This document shows, in pieces, positions 51,510 through 60,169 of a stretch of DNA of 64,000 bases. The stretch lies in the NCBI RefSeq assembly GCF_014195505.1, contig NZ_JACIBV010000001.1, positions 5,580,001 through 5,644,000 of the forward strand, written 5' to 3'. The stretch comes from Nonomuraea dietziae. GTDB lineage: Bacteria; Actinomycetota; Actinomycetes; Streptosporangiales; Streptosporangiaceae. Position 1 is the first letter of the stretch; each line of letters begins with the position of its first letter. The position numbers were made by a program, and so were the translations under genes. The notes below the pieces were generated by a model. That model had not been told where the DNA came from and searched no databases. It saw only the letters and a program-made list of their open reading frames with translations.

Positions 51510-53602
51510 ACGCGCTCGTTCTCCCTAACCTTCGCCGTCCTCGCCAGCCGCCGCTGCGACCTGCGCCGCAGGATGCGCATCACCACCGCGGCCAGCATGA
51601 CGGACAGCGCCGCCCCGATGATCACCAGGGCGATTCCCGTGTAGCCGGTCGTCCTGATCGTGAGCTTCCGCGGTGCGTCGTAGGCCTTGCCGTCCAGCGT
51701 GCGCAGCCGGACCGTCACCGTGGAGTCGCCGCTGGTCTTCGATCGCATCTTGACCTGGATCGTGCCGCTCTGCCCAGGGTCGATGTCGAGCCGCTTGGGC
51801 TTGCCGTCGCTGACGATCGTCAGCACGTCGGGGTCGTTGGGGGAGACGTCCACCGTCAGGGAGATCGTCTCCTTCCGCTGGTTCTTCACGCTGATCGGGA
51901 TCTGACCCTCTTCACCGGCCAGTTCCCGTGTCCAGTCGGCCGCCGCGCCGGTGATGGTGACAAGGCCGAGATCGTCCTCGACGGCCTGGTCGACCTGCTT
52001 GACCTCCCTGCTGCCCGTGCCGGTCTTGGTGCGCCACGCGGAGGAGGTCAGGCGCAGCACCGCCCTGTCGAAGTCGGAGGGCCGGAGATCGGCGGTGATC
52101 GAGGAGGTCAGCTGCGCCTTGCCCGCCACCCGCCTGACCGAGTCGAGGTATTTCTTGCTCAGCTCGGCCTTGCGGTCATCGTCGGTGTAGATCAGGCCCG
52201 AACGCGGGGTGGCGGCCTTGCCCGGCTTGATCGAGTCGAGCGGGACGCTGGTGAGCCAGGGCAGCCCTTCCGCGGTCTTCAGCAGGTTCATGACGTGCGT
52301 GGGGTTGGGGTTCCAGCGCCGCGCGGGCGCCACCACCAGCGAGCGGGGCGTCGTGACGCCGGGCTCGGCGGCGATGAGGGCGCTCTCCGCCACGAACCGC
52401 TGCTTCTGCAGCGTGGAGGAGCCGGCCACCCCTGGTTCGAGCTCGAGCGTACGGCTGAGCCCTGGCTCGGCCAGCAGGGCGGTGACGGGACCCGAGACGC
52501 TGTTGATCGTCGCCGCGGCGTCGGGGGTGGTGGTCACGGGAGGGTCGGGCGGCAGGTTGTCGGCGTTGAGCAGGACGGTCGACACCTTGCTGACCGTGAG
52601 CAGGTCGAGCCCGTCGTCGTCGATCTTGCCCGCGACAGGCCAGGCGATCGAGGTGGGCACGTCCTGCTTGAGCAGCTCCCTGGCGGTGGAGCTCGCGATC
52701 GTGACGGCCTTGTCGGTCATCCCGTCGAGCCCCTGGTGGGCCAGGGCCGCCACGTCGGGGTCGGCGTACGGCGTGGCCACCACCTTCTGACCGGCCAGCG
52801 CCGTGCGCAGCTGGTCGAGCCACTGGCGCGCGCTGGCGTCGGCGGGGCGGTGGGTCTTGTCGCCCGACTTGGGACGCACCTCGTGCGCCCTGGTCATCGC
52901 CAGCACGTCGTCGAGCAGCGCGGGATCGACGAACCAGGTGGCGTTCTTGGGCTTGGACTGGGCGATGCGCAGCAGGTCGGCGAGGCGGCCGTTGCCGAGC
53001 AGCGAGGTGCGCAGGGTCTCGTCGATGAAGATGGAGTCGTCGCTGCGGTGCGGCTGATCGATGATCGGCAGCGCGAACGCCACCTTGGTCTTCGGGATCG
53101 GGGGAGTGGTCGGCGGCGCGTAGGTCAGGAAGGTGCGCACCTTGGTGACCGGCTGCCAGTTGTTCAGCACCTCCACGCCCAGCGGGTAGACGCCGAACCG
53201 CCTCACCGTGAGCGCCGCGGGCGTCGTGACCAGTTCGAAAGGCGCCGACCCTCCCGCCGCGAGCGAGGGAATGGTGATCGTGGAGGTGAGCGAGGCGTAC
53301 TCGGCGACGGGACCGCCCGCGAGGTAGGCCTCCATGGCCGCCCTGTCGGCGAACGGCTGCCTGGGGAGCCACAGCCTGATGACCACCGGGCCCATGGGCG
53401 TCGTGCCGGCGTTGGTGACCTTGCCGGAGACCTTGATCTCGTCGGTGAGCCGGCTCGGCACGTCCGGCGTGATCGACTCGAGGGTCAGCTTCGCCTGCTG
53501 CGCGTTGACAGGCGCGGCGGCAGCCGTGCTCGCCGTCGTCACGACCGAGGGGGTGAGCAACGCGGCGATGAGGACGGAGAGGAGCGTGGCCTTACGGATC
53601 AC
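51506..53602 (-). CDS. Secreted/membrane-anchored DUF6049 protein
   Basis: 698 residues from GTG 53602. Signal peptide IRKATLLSVLIAALLTPSVVTTASTAAAAP, then a large extracellular region with Ig-like beta domains (KVSGKVTNAGTTPMGPVVIRLWL) and a central polysaccharide-deacetylase-like alpha/beta part (ALPIIDQPHRSDD, ATWFVDPALLDDV). Near the C-terminus one TM helix (IALVIIGAALSVMLAAVVM) and a basic tail. It corresponds to Rv3909 and to DUF6049 proteins always upstream of murJ in actinobacteria. Coupled to murJ by ATGA. Probably an outer-face envelope component; function unproven. Confidence 0.87.
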   Translation of the reverse strand: MIRKATLLSVLIAALLTPSVVTTASTAAAAPVNAQQAKLTLESITPDVPSRLTDEIKVSGKVTNAGTTPMGPVVIRLWLPRQPFADRAAMEAYLAGGPVAEYASLTSTITIPSLAAGGSAPFELVTTPAALTVRRFGVYPLGVEVLNNWQPVTKVRTFLTYAPPTTPPIPKTKVAFALPIIDQPHRSDDSIFIDETLRTSLLGNGRLADLLRIAQSKPKNATWFVDPALLDDVLAMTRAHEVRPKSGDKTHRPADASARQWLDQLRTALAGQKVVATPYADPDVAALAHQGLDGMTDKAVTIASSTARELLKQDVPTSIAWPVAGKIDDDGLDLLTVSKVSTVLLNADNLPPDPPVTTTPDAAATINSVSGPVTALLAEPGLSRTLELEPGVAGSSTLQKQRFVAESALIAAEPGVTTPRSLVVAPARRWNPNPTHVMNLLKTAEGLPWLTSVPLDSIKPGKAATPRSGLIYTDDDRKAELSKKYLDSVRRVAGKAQLTSSITADLRPSDFDRAVLRLTSSAWRTKTGTGSREVKQVDQAVEDDLGLVTITGAAADWTRELAGEEGQIPISVKNQRKETISLTVDVSPNDPDVLTIVSDGKPKRLDIDPGQSGTIQVKMRSKTSGDSTVTVRLRTLDGKAYDAPRKLTIRTTGYTGIALVIIGAALSVMLAAVVMRILRRRSQRRLARTAKVRENERV

Positions 53603-53649
53603 GCGTCTGCCCGAGGAGGAGTTCGACGCACGCCCGCCATGGTACGGGC

Positions 53650-54159
53650 TCAGTGCCGGACCGCGACCGCCTCCCGGGCTTCTGCGGGGAGTTCGATGGT
53701 CCTGCTGGGCAGGGATCGCAGCAGGTCGAGCGAGTGCAGACGCAGCGCGGTACGGCGCTCGCCCGTGGGGGTGAAAAGGAAGCCTTCGTCGCCTGTGAGC
53801 CGGTCGTCGACGAGGAGGGGAAGGTCGCGGGGGAGCAGCAGCGGGGAGACGAGCCCCGCCGCGTAGTCGGTGGTGGCGTTGACCACGAAGGCGGGGGCCG
53901 GCCGTACGCTCCTGACCCTGAGCAGCCTGCCGACCTGGCCAGGAGAGGGCGGGTGGGCGACGGTGGAGACGAAGGCGACCACCTCGCGGCCCAGTCTGGC
54001 GCGTGCCTCGAACACCGTCACCGCCACGCACCGCTCGGGCTCGGCGCCGATCGTCGCGGGCAGTTCCTCCGCGCACTTCATGGGGCGCGGAAGGCGTACG
54101 ATCTCATGATGGACCTGGTGTGCGAGGAGCCAGCGGTGGATCGCGAGGGCGTCCTTCAT
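53650..54159 (-). CDS. YbaK/EbsC-like (aminoacyl-tRNA deacylase superfamily) protein
   Basis: 169 residues. MKDALAIHRWLLAHQVHHEIVRLPRP and CAEELPATIGAEPERCVAVTVFEA resemble the start of YbaK/ProX proteins; VNATTDYAAGLVSPLLLPRDLPLLVDDRLTG is the family core. The catalytic Lys of YbaK is not obvious at the usual place, so deacylation of mischarged tRNA is not certain. It replaces the NUDIX (MutT4-like) gene that usually occupies this place between pcnA and the DUF6049 gene. It is 47 bases before the DUF6049 start. Confidence 0.72.
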   Translation of the reverse strand: MKDALAIHRWLLAHQVHHEIVRLPRPMKCAEELPATIGAEPERCVAVTVFEARARLGREVVAFVSTVAHPPSPGQVGRLLRVRSVRPAPAFVVNATTDYAAGLVSPLLLPRDLPLLVDDRLTGDEGFLFTPTGERRTALRLHSLDLLRSLPSRTIELPAEAREAVAVRH

Positions 54160-54270
54160 AGATGAGCTCCTAGCCTCGTTCCATGGGCCCCCGACGGTCT
54201 CTGACCGACGGTAACCCGGACCCTGTGTGGCTCGGGGGATATGTTCCGCAATCAGAAGGACCTATGCAGC

Positions 54271-55671
54271 TTGTCCGACTCAATTGAGATCTCCCGCAAG
54301 ATCGCGCCAGTGGCGAACGAGCTCGGCGAGCTGTTCGCCGCTCGAGGGCACGAGCTAGCCCTGGTGGGCGGGTCGGTGCGCGACATCCTGCTGGGCCGTA
54401 TCGGCAACGACCTCGACCTGACCACCGAAGCCAGGCCCGAAAGGGTGCTGGAGCTGGTCAGAGACTGGGCCGACTCGGTCTGGACGATCGGCATCGACTT
54501 TGGCACCGTCGGCGTGCGCAAGGGCGGCTGGCTGCTGGAGATCACCACCTACCGCAGCGAGTCCTACGACCCCAAGTCGCGCAAGCCCGAGGTCATGTAC
54601 GGCGAGACCCTCGAGGCCGACCTGGAGCGCCGAGACTTCGCGGTCAACGCGATGGCGGTGCGGCTGCCCACCCACGAGTTCGTCGATCCCTACGGCGGCA
54701 TGCGCGACCTGGCGGCGGGGTTGCTGCGCACGCCGGGCACGCCCGAGCAGTCCTTCGACGACGATCCGCTGCGCATGCTGCGCGCCGCGCGCTTCGCCTC
54801 GCAGCTGGGCTTCACGGTCGCTCCTGAGGCGATCGCCGCGATGACCGCGATGGCCGAGCGCATCGAGATCGTCTCGGCCGAGCGGATCCGCGACGAGCTC
54901 GACAAGCTGATCTGCGGCGCGCACCCGCGTGAGGGCCTGCGCCTGCTCGTCGACACGGGCCTGGCCGCCCACGTCCTGCCCGAGCTGCCCAAGCTCAGGC
55001 TGGAGATCGACGAGCACCACCGGCACAAGGACGTCTACGAGCACACGCTGATCGTGCTGGAGCAGGCCATCGCCCAGGAGGAGGACGGCAAGCCCGACCG
55101 CATCCTGCGCTGGGCCTCGCTCATGCACGACGTGGGCAAGCCGAAGACGCGCCGCCACGAGGAGGGCGGCAGGGTCTCCTTCCACCACCACGAGGTGGTC
55201 GGCGCGCAGATGACAAAGAAGCGCATGTCTGAGCTGAAGTTCCCCAAGGACGTCGTCTCCGACGTCGCCCGCCTGGTCGAGCTGCACCTGCGCTTCCACG
55301 GCTACGGCACCGGCGAGTGGACCGACAGCGCGGTGCGCCGCTACGTGCGCGACGCGGGGCCGCTGCTCGACCGGCTGCACAAGCTGACCAGGGCCGACTG
55401 CACCACCCGCAACAAGCGCAAGGCGCAGGCGCTCTCCCGCACCTACGACCAGCTCGAGGAGCGCATCTCCAGGCTGGCCGACGAGGAGGAGCTGGCCAAG
55501 ATCAGGCCCGAGCTCGACGGCAACGAGATCCAGCGGATCCTCGGCGTCGGCCCGGGGCCCGTGATCGGCAAGGCCTACAAGTTCCTGCTGGAGCTGCGCC
55601 TCGACAAGGGCCTCATCGGCAAGGACGCCGCTACTGAGGCTCTGCTGGCGTGGTCACGCGAGTCGGCGTGA
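54271..55671 (+). CDS. pcnA: CCA tRNA nucleotidyltransferase
   Basis: 466 residues from TTG 54271, chosen for AGAAGGA upstream; ATG 54241 would add 10 residues. Class II nucleotidyltransferase head: LVGGSVRDILLGRIGNDLDLTTEA, followed by the RRDFAVNAMAVRL flexible-neck motif and DPLRMLRAARFA. A C-terminal HD domain has EHTLIVLEQ, LMHDVGKPKTR and HHHEVVG. It adds or repairs the CCA end; the tRNA-Ile in this window lacks encoded CCA, which fits. Its last 41 bases overlap the convergent MFS gene. Confidence 0.94.
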   Translation: MSDSIEISRKIAPVANELGELFAARGHELALVGGSVRDILLGRIGNDLDLTTEARPERVLELVRDWADSVWTIGIDFGTVGVRKGGWLLEITTYRSESYDPKSRKPEVMYGETLEADLERRDFAVNAMAVRLPTHEFVDPYGGMRDLAAGLLRTPGTPEQSFDDDPLRMLRAARFASQLGFTVAPEAIAAMTAMAERIEIVSAERIRDELDKLICGAHPREGLRLLVDTGLAAHVLPELPKLRLEIDEHHRHKDVYEHTLIVLEQAIAQEEDGKPDRILRWASLMHDVGKPKTRRHEEGGRVSFHHHEVVGAQMTKKRMSELKFPKDVVSDVARLVELHLRFHGYGTGEWTDSAVRRYVRDAGPLLDRLHKLTRADCTTRNKRKAQALSRTYDQLEERISRLADEEELAKIRPELDGNEIQRILGVGPGPVIGKAYKFLLELRLDKGLIGKDAATEALLAWSRESA

Positions 55672-56926
55672 CCATCCGGTAGACCACCGCGCCGAGCAGG
55701 TAGCCGATCGTGATGATCGCGACGGCTACCAGCGACTTGCCGTTGGCGGGCAGGATCGCCGCGGCCAGCGCCGCCGCCAGCACGTACATGCCGTTGAACA
55801 GCATGTCGTAGATGGAGAAGGCCCTGCCGAGGTAGGCGTCCTCGACATCGCGCTGGACGCTGGTGTCAGCGCAGATCTTGACGCTCTGGCCGGTCACGCC
55901 GAGCACGAAGCCGGCGATCCACAGCCCCCACGGCTGGAAGGGGATGACCAGGATCGCGGTCAGCACGCCGGCCGTGACCAGCATGATCGGCACCCAGCGC
56001 TCGATGGTGAAGCGGTCGGTGGCCCACGGGGTGATGATCACCGCGAGGCCGTAGCCGACGGCGGAGGTCGCCACCACGACGCTGACGCCCGACAGCGCGG
56101 CCTCGGCGTCGCCGTTGGTGAAGTAGTAGCGGTAGAGGATGATCCCCATCGCCGTCGCCAAGCCGTACATGAAGCGGTGGGTCGCCATCGCGCCCATCGC
56201 GGCCGCGGCGGCGCGGTGGTGGATCAGGTGCCTGGCGCCGTCGGCGAGCCCGGTGACCACGTTGCGCATGGCCTCGCGGGCCTGTGGGCGGTCGGGGTCG
56301 TAGGAGGGGCCGAGCAGGTCGCGGTGCATCGTGCGGGCGATCAGCGCGCTCAGCCCGAACACCACGCCCGACGTGGCCAGCAGCAGCGCGGTGCCGGCCG
56401 CCTCGCTGCCGAACACCGAGCGCAGCAGCATGCCGAACCCGACGCCGACGAAGGTGACGACCGTGCCGGAGGTGGGAGTGACGGCGTTGGCCATCATGAG
56501 CTGGTCGCGCGGCACGACATGGGGGAGCGAGGCGCCGAGGGAGGCGAGGAAGAACCTGTTGACGCCGAGGACGGCGAGCGCGACCGCGTAGAAGAACTCG
56601 TCGGGCAGGCCCGTGGCCACGAAGGTCGCCGCGACCAGCAGCAGGGCGCCGCGCACGATCGGCGCGACGACGAGGATCTGCCGGCGCGACCATCTGTCGA
56701 TGAAGACGCCGACGAAGGGGCCGAGGACGCTGTACGGCAGCAGCAGCACCGCCAGGCCGATCGCCACCTGGAGCGCGGTCGTCTGCTTCTCGGGGCTGAA
56801 GAAGGCGAAACCCACGACGCCGAACTGGAAGATCCCGTCGGAGAACTGCGAGACCAGCCGGGTGGAGAACAACCGTCTGAAGTCGCGCCCCTTCAGGACC
56901 GTGCGGAGATCGGCGGCATAAGACAC
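55631..56926 (-). CDS. MFS efflux-type transporter
   Basis: 431 residues with twelve hydrophobic segments, beginning MSYAADLRTVLKGRDFRRLFSTRLVSQFSDGIFQFGVV, as in the MFS_3/enterobactin-exporter-like (EntS) class. The loop 2-3 segment FIDRWSRRQILV is a weak version of the MFS motif. No substrate is apparent. Its end overlaps the 3' end of pcnA in convergent orientation by 41 bases, so each gene produces antisense RNA to the other's tail if transcription reads through. Confidence 0.87.
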   Translation of the reverse strand: MSYAADLRTVLKGRDFRRLFSTRLVSQFSDGIFQFGVVGFAFFSPEKQTTALQVAIGLAVLLLPYSVLGPFVGVFIDRWSRRQILVVAPIVRGALLLVAATFVATGLPDEFFYAVALAVLGVNRFFLASLGASLPHVVPRDQLMMANAVTPTSGTVVTFVGVGFGMLLRSVFGSEAAGTALLLATSGVVFGLSALIARTMHRDLLGPSYDPDRPQAREAMRNVVTGLADGARHLIHHRAAAAAMGAMATHRFMYGLATAMGIILYRYYFTNGDAEAALSGVSVVVATSAVGYGLAVIITPWATDRFTIERWVPIMLVTAGVLTAILVIPFQPWGLWIAGFVLGVTGQSVKICADTSVQRDVEDAYLGRAFSIYDMLFNGMYVLAAALAAAILPANGKSLVAVAIITIGYLLGAVVYRMVTPTRVTTPAEPQ

Positions 56927-57043
56927 GACGTCAGCCTAGCCGCCGTCCACGGTCCGAACATCGGGGTCAACCCTGAGATAGCTGGTGTGACAGGTAGGCA
57001 AAAGTGTTCCAGGGATACGTCATGATCACGTACGCTACGTTCT

Positions 57044-57628
57044 GTGACCTCTGACGAACACGTGGTGCTGGTCGACAGCGAGGGAAACGCGATCGGCACG
57101 GCGCCCAAGACGTCGGTGCACGGCCCGGACACCCCTCTCCACCTGGCGTTCTCGAGCTATGTCTTCGACCAGAACGGGCGGGTGCTGCTGTCCAGGCGGG
57201 CCTCCCACAAGATCACCTGGCCGGACGTGTGGACCAACAGCTGCTGCGGCCACCCGCTGCCGGGCGAGCCGCTCGGCGACGCCGTGCTGCGCAGGCTGTC
57301 CTACGAGCTCGGCCTGGTCGTGGAGAGCGTCGACCTGGTGCTGCCGCGCTTCTCCTACCGGGCGGTGATGGGCAACGGCATCGTGGAGCACGAGCTCTGC
57401 CCGGTCTACCGGGTGCTGACCACGGCCGCCGCCAGGCCGAACCCCGACGAGGTGGGGGAGGTGCTGTGGATGCCGTGGAAGGAGTTCACCTCGGGCGTGA
57501 TGTCGGGCCTGCTCGCCATCTCGCCGTGGTGCCGCGACCAGGTGCCGCTCCTCGACGACCTCGGCGCCGACCCGCTCACGTGGCCGTCGGCCCCCGTCGC
57601 CGACCTGCCGCCTGCCGCCCGCGGCTGA
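57044..57628 (+). CDS. idi: Isopentenyl-diphosphate delta-isomerase, type I
   Basis: 194 residues from GTG 57044. Nudix fold: NSCCGHPLPGEPLGDAVLRRLSYELG carries the catalytic Cys (WTNSCCGHP) and the Nudix box, and FSYRAVMGNGIVEHELCPVY carries the metal Glu. It interconverts IPP and DMAPP. Normal length. The window holds no other isoprenoid gene. Divergent from the MFS gene with a 117-base gap. Confidence 0.95.
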   Translation: MTSDEHVVLVDSEGNAIGTAPKTSVHGPDTPLHLAFSSYVFDQNGRVLLSRRASHKITWPDVWTNSCCGHPLPGEPLGDAVLRRLSYELGLVVESVDLVLPRFSYRAVMGNGIVEHELCPVYRVLTTAAARPNPDEVGEVLWMPWKEFTSGVMSGLLAISPWCRDQVPLLDDLGADPLTWPSAPVADLPPAARG

Positions 57629-57939
57629 CCGCTCCCGGCTTCTTGCCGCGCCTGTGGGTCCGTCGGCGACGCGCGCGTTCTTCCGAGCCCCCTGTACGGC
57701 ACGCCGACCAGAGCGCCACCCCAGGCGCGGGGCGGGCGTCCCTCCAGGGAAACGCTCCTCGAGCCGGCGTGGCGGGGCCCGTCACGGCGAGACGTCGGCC
57801 CCTGGGTGGTTCACACCATGGACGAACGCCGACGTCTCGCCGTTGGAGAGAGCACCCCGTGCCGCTGGAGTAGCGCACGGAGAGGGACCTCGACCACCGG
57901 GAGACGTCGGCGCTTACGCCGGCGTGCCGTACGGGATGT
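57629..57939. repeat. Spacer with a perfect 16-bp inverted repeat (57784-57843)
   Basis: In this 311-base gap ACGGCGAGACGTCGGC (57784-57799) is the exact complement of GCCGACGTCTCGCCGT (57828-57843), with a 28-base loop. A partial third copy GGGAGACGTCGGCG lies near 57900. It could terminate convergent idi and ino1 transcripts or be a protein-binding site (the arms contain the palindrome GACGTC). No gene is supported here. Confidence 0.7.
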
Positions 57940-59019
57940 CTATCGAGAGACCTCGCCGCGGATGAACTTCTCGACGTAGTCGCGCGCCTCGTCGTCGGAG
58001 TACTGCTCCGGCGGCGACTTCATGAAGTAGGACGAAGCCGACAGGATCGGTCCTGCGATCCCACGGTCCATCGCGATCTTCGCGGCGCGCACGGCGTCGA
58101 TGATGATGCCGGCCGAGTTCGGCGAGTCCCAGACCTCGAGCTTGTACTCCAGGTTCAGCGGGGTGTCGCCGAAGGAGCGGCCCTCGAGGCGGACGTAGGC
58201 CCACTTGCGGTCGTCCAGCCACGGCACGTGGTCGGAAGGGCCGATGTGCACGTCGGCCTTGGCCATCTCGTGCGGGATCTGCGAGGTGACCGACTGGGTC
58301 TTGGACACCTTCTTGGACTGGAGGCGCTTGCGCTCCAGCATGTTCATGAAGTCCATGTTGCCGCCGAAGTTGAGCTGGTACGTGCGCAGCAGCTCGACCC
58401 CGCGGTCCTCGAACAGCTTGGCCATGACGCGGTGCGTGATCGTGGCGCCGACCTGCGACTTGATGTCGTCACCGACGATCGGGACGCCGGCCTCCTCGAA
58501 CTTCGCCGCCCACTCGGGGTCGGAGGCGATGAACACGGGAAGCGCGTTGACGAAGCCGACCTTCGCGTCGATCGCGCACTGCGCGTAGAAGCGGTCCGCC
58601 TCCTCCGAGCCCACAGGCAGGTAGGAGACCAGGACGTCCACCTTCGCGTCCTTCAGAACCTGGACGACGTCCACCGGCTGCTCGTCGGACTCCTCGATGA
58701 TCTCGCGGTAGTACTCGCCGAGACCGTCGAAGGTGTGCCCGCGCTGGACGATGACACCGGTCGGCGGCACATCCGTGATCTTGATCGTGTTGTTCTCGCT
58801 CGCCACGATCGCCTCGGACAGGTCGCGCCCGACCTTCTTGGCGTCCACGTCGAAGGCGGCGACGAACTCGATGTCGCCGACGTGGTACTCACCGAACTTG
58901 ACGTGCATCAGACCCGGCACTCGTGTGTCCGGGTCGGCGTCCTTGTAGTAGTGAACGCCCTGAATCAGCGACGTCGCGCAGTTGCCGACACCGACAACGG
59001 CTACGCGTACCGAACCCAT
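57940..59019 (-). CDS. ino1: Inositol-3-phosphate synthase
   Basis: 359 residues, the actinobacterial length. MGSVRVAVVGVGNCATSLIQGVHYY is the NAD-binding motif; VDVLVSYLPVGSE, VGDDIKSQVGATITHR, TYQLNFGGNMDFMNM, and SKKVSKTQ complete the active site. It makes inositol 3-phosphate from glucose 6-phosphate for phosphatidylinositol and mycothiol. It begins 12 bases after the PadR stop. ino1-padR adjacency as in Mycobacterium (Rv0046c-Rv0047c). Confidence 0.97.
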   Translation of the reverse strand: MGSVRVAVVGVGNCATSLIQGVHYYKDADPDTRVPGLMHVKFGEYHVGDIEFVAAFDVDAKKVGRDLSEAIVASENNTIKITDVPPTGVIVQRGHTFDGLGEYYREIIEESDEQPVDVVQVLKDAKVDVLVSYLPVGSEEADRFYAQCAIDAKVGFVNALPVFIASDPEWAAKFEEAGVPIVGDDIKSQVGATITHRVMAKLFEDRGVELLRTYQLNFGGNMDFMNMLERKRLQSKKVSKTQSVTSQIPHEMAKADVHIGPSDHVPWLDDRKWAYVRLEGRSFGDTPLNLEYKLEVWDSPNSAGIIIDAVRAAKIAMDRGIAGPILSASSYFMKSPPEQYSDDEARDYVEKFIRGEVSR

Positions 59020-59031
59020 CGCACTCGCTCC

Positions 59032-59604
59032 TTACTCATCTGATGACATATCTTTCGCGGGCTCTTGCGACGCCCTGCGTTCTGTGGCGATCAGCTCGTT
59101 CAGCCAACGCACCTCGCGTTCCACCGACTCCAGACCATGACGCTGCAGCTCGAGCGTGTAGCTGTCGAGCCGCTCCCTCGTTCGGGCGAGCGCGGTGCGG
59201 ACGCCGTCGAGTCGTTCTTCCAGCCGGCTGCGACGTCCTTCGAGGATGCGCAGCCGTACCTCGGCCTCTGTGTGGCGGAAGAAGGCGAAGTGGACGCCGA
59301 AGCTCTCGTCCTCCCACGCGGAAGGGCCCGCCTGGGTCAGCAACTCCTGCAGCCGCTCCTTGCCCTCCGCGGTGAGCTTGTAGACGATCTTCGATCGCCC
59401 CGTGACCGCGGTGGGGTGCTCCTCCGCGATGAGCCCCTGCTCGAGCAGCGACTTCAGGCACGGGTAGAGCGAGCCGTAGGAGAAGGCCCTGAACATACCC
59501 AGCAGGGCGTTGAGCCGTTTGCGCAGCTCATAGCCGTGGAGCGGGGTTTCGTGCAGCGACCCGAGCACGGCCAGTTCCAGGACTCTGCCCTGCCCGCTGG
59601 CCAA
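59032..59604 (-). CDS. PadR-family repressor
   Basis: 190 residues from TTG 59604-59602. N-terminal winged helix: LELAVLGSLHETPLHGYELRKRLNALLGMFRAFSYGSLYPCLKSLLEQGLIAEE, then a wing TAVTGRSKIVYKLTAEGKERLQELL and a C-terminal helical (Vir_act_alpha_C) dimerisation domain. It probably represses itself and ino1. A perfect 19-bp palindrome of PadR type, ATGT-N11-ACAT, is 24 bases upstream of its start. The inducer is unknown. Confidence 0.9.
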   Translation of the reverse strand: MASGQGRVLELAVLGSLHETPLHGYELRKRLNALLGMFRAFSYGSLYPCLKSLLEQGLIAEEHPTAVTGRSKIVYKLTAEGKERLQELLTQAGPSAWEDESFGVHFAFFRHTEAEVRLRILEGRRSRLEERLDGVRTALARTRERLDSYTLELQRHGLESVEREVRWLNELIATERRASQEPAKDMSSDE

Positions 59605-59627
59605 TGGAACCGCCCCCTCTCGCGTCG

Positions 59628-59646
59628 ATGTATCGAGTCGATACAT
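59628..59646. promoter_or_regulatory. PadR operator
   Basis: ATGTATCGA-G-TCGATACAT is a perfect 19-bp palindrome that begins with ATGT and ends with ACAT, the known PadR-family consensus ends. A third half-site-like GATGATACG follows. It sits between padR and the DUF5318 gene, so it could control both directions. Confidence 0.85.
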
Positions 59647-59737
59647 CCCGATGATACGTCGCCGCGCTATATCGCTGCAATTAATGGTTTTGCCAAGAGG
59701 TTGGGAGCAATCGGTAAAAAGCCGTAGTCTGGCGCGC

Positions 59738-60124
59738 ATGTGGTCACAGAGGAGGGTGGTGGACTACGGGCTGGCGAAGCGCGCGGCACTGCGCCCACGC
59801 CCTTCAGGCCGTGCTTCCGCCCGGGGGATCTGTGACGCACAGCCCTGTCTCCTTCGCGCCGCCCGGCACTTCGGTGGATCGACCGAACGCCCCTGCCCGG
59901 TGTGCGAGAGGAAGAACGTCACCAACGTGACCTATGTCTACGGGGATTCCCCGGGGCGACATGCCGGTCGGGCAAAGCCCACGTCAGAGCCCCGCGAGAT
60001 GGCCCATGATTACGTGGAGTTCCGGGTCTACGCGGTCGAGGTCTGTCAAGGTTGTTCCTGGAACCACCTGACCGTCTCCAACGTCCTCGGCAACGGACCG
60101 CCCGACACCGTCGGCACCACCTGA
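59738..60124 (+). CDS. DUF5318 protein (zinc-ribbon-like)
   Basis: 128 residues from ATG 59738. MWSQRRVVDYGLAKRAAL starts the family; CDAQPCLLRAARHFG, ERPCPVCERKNVTNVTYVYG and VEVCQGCSWNHLTVSNVLG give two CxxC pairs (CPVC, CQGC) that likely bind one zinc. Homologues stand between padR/ino1 and the class A PBP across actinobacteria (Rv0049 position). Function unknown; possible protein- or RNA-binding. Confidence 0.85.
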   Translation: MWSQRRVVDYGLAKRAALRPRPSGRASARGICDAQPCLLRAARHFGGSTERPCPVCERKNVTNVTYVYGDSPGRHAGRAKPTSEPREMAHDYVEFRVYAVEVCQGCSWNHLTVSNVLGNGPPDTVGTT

Positions 60125-60169
60125 ACCGAGGACGGCGCCCGCCGTGCACGACGACGACGATGCGAGGAC

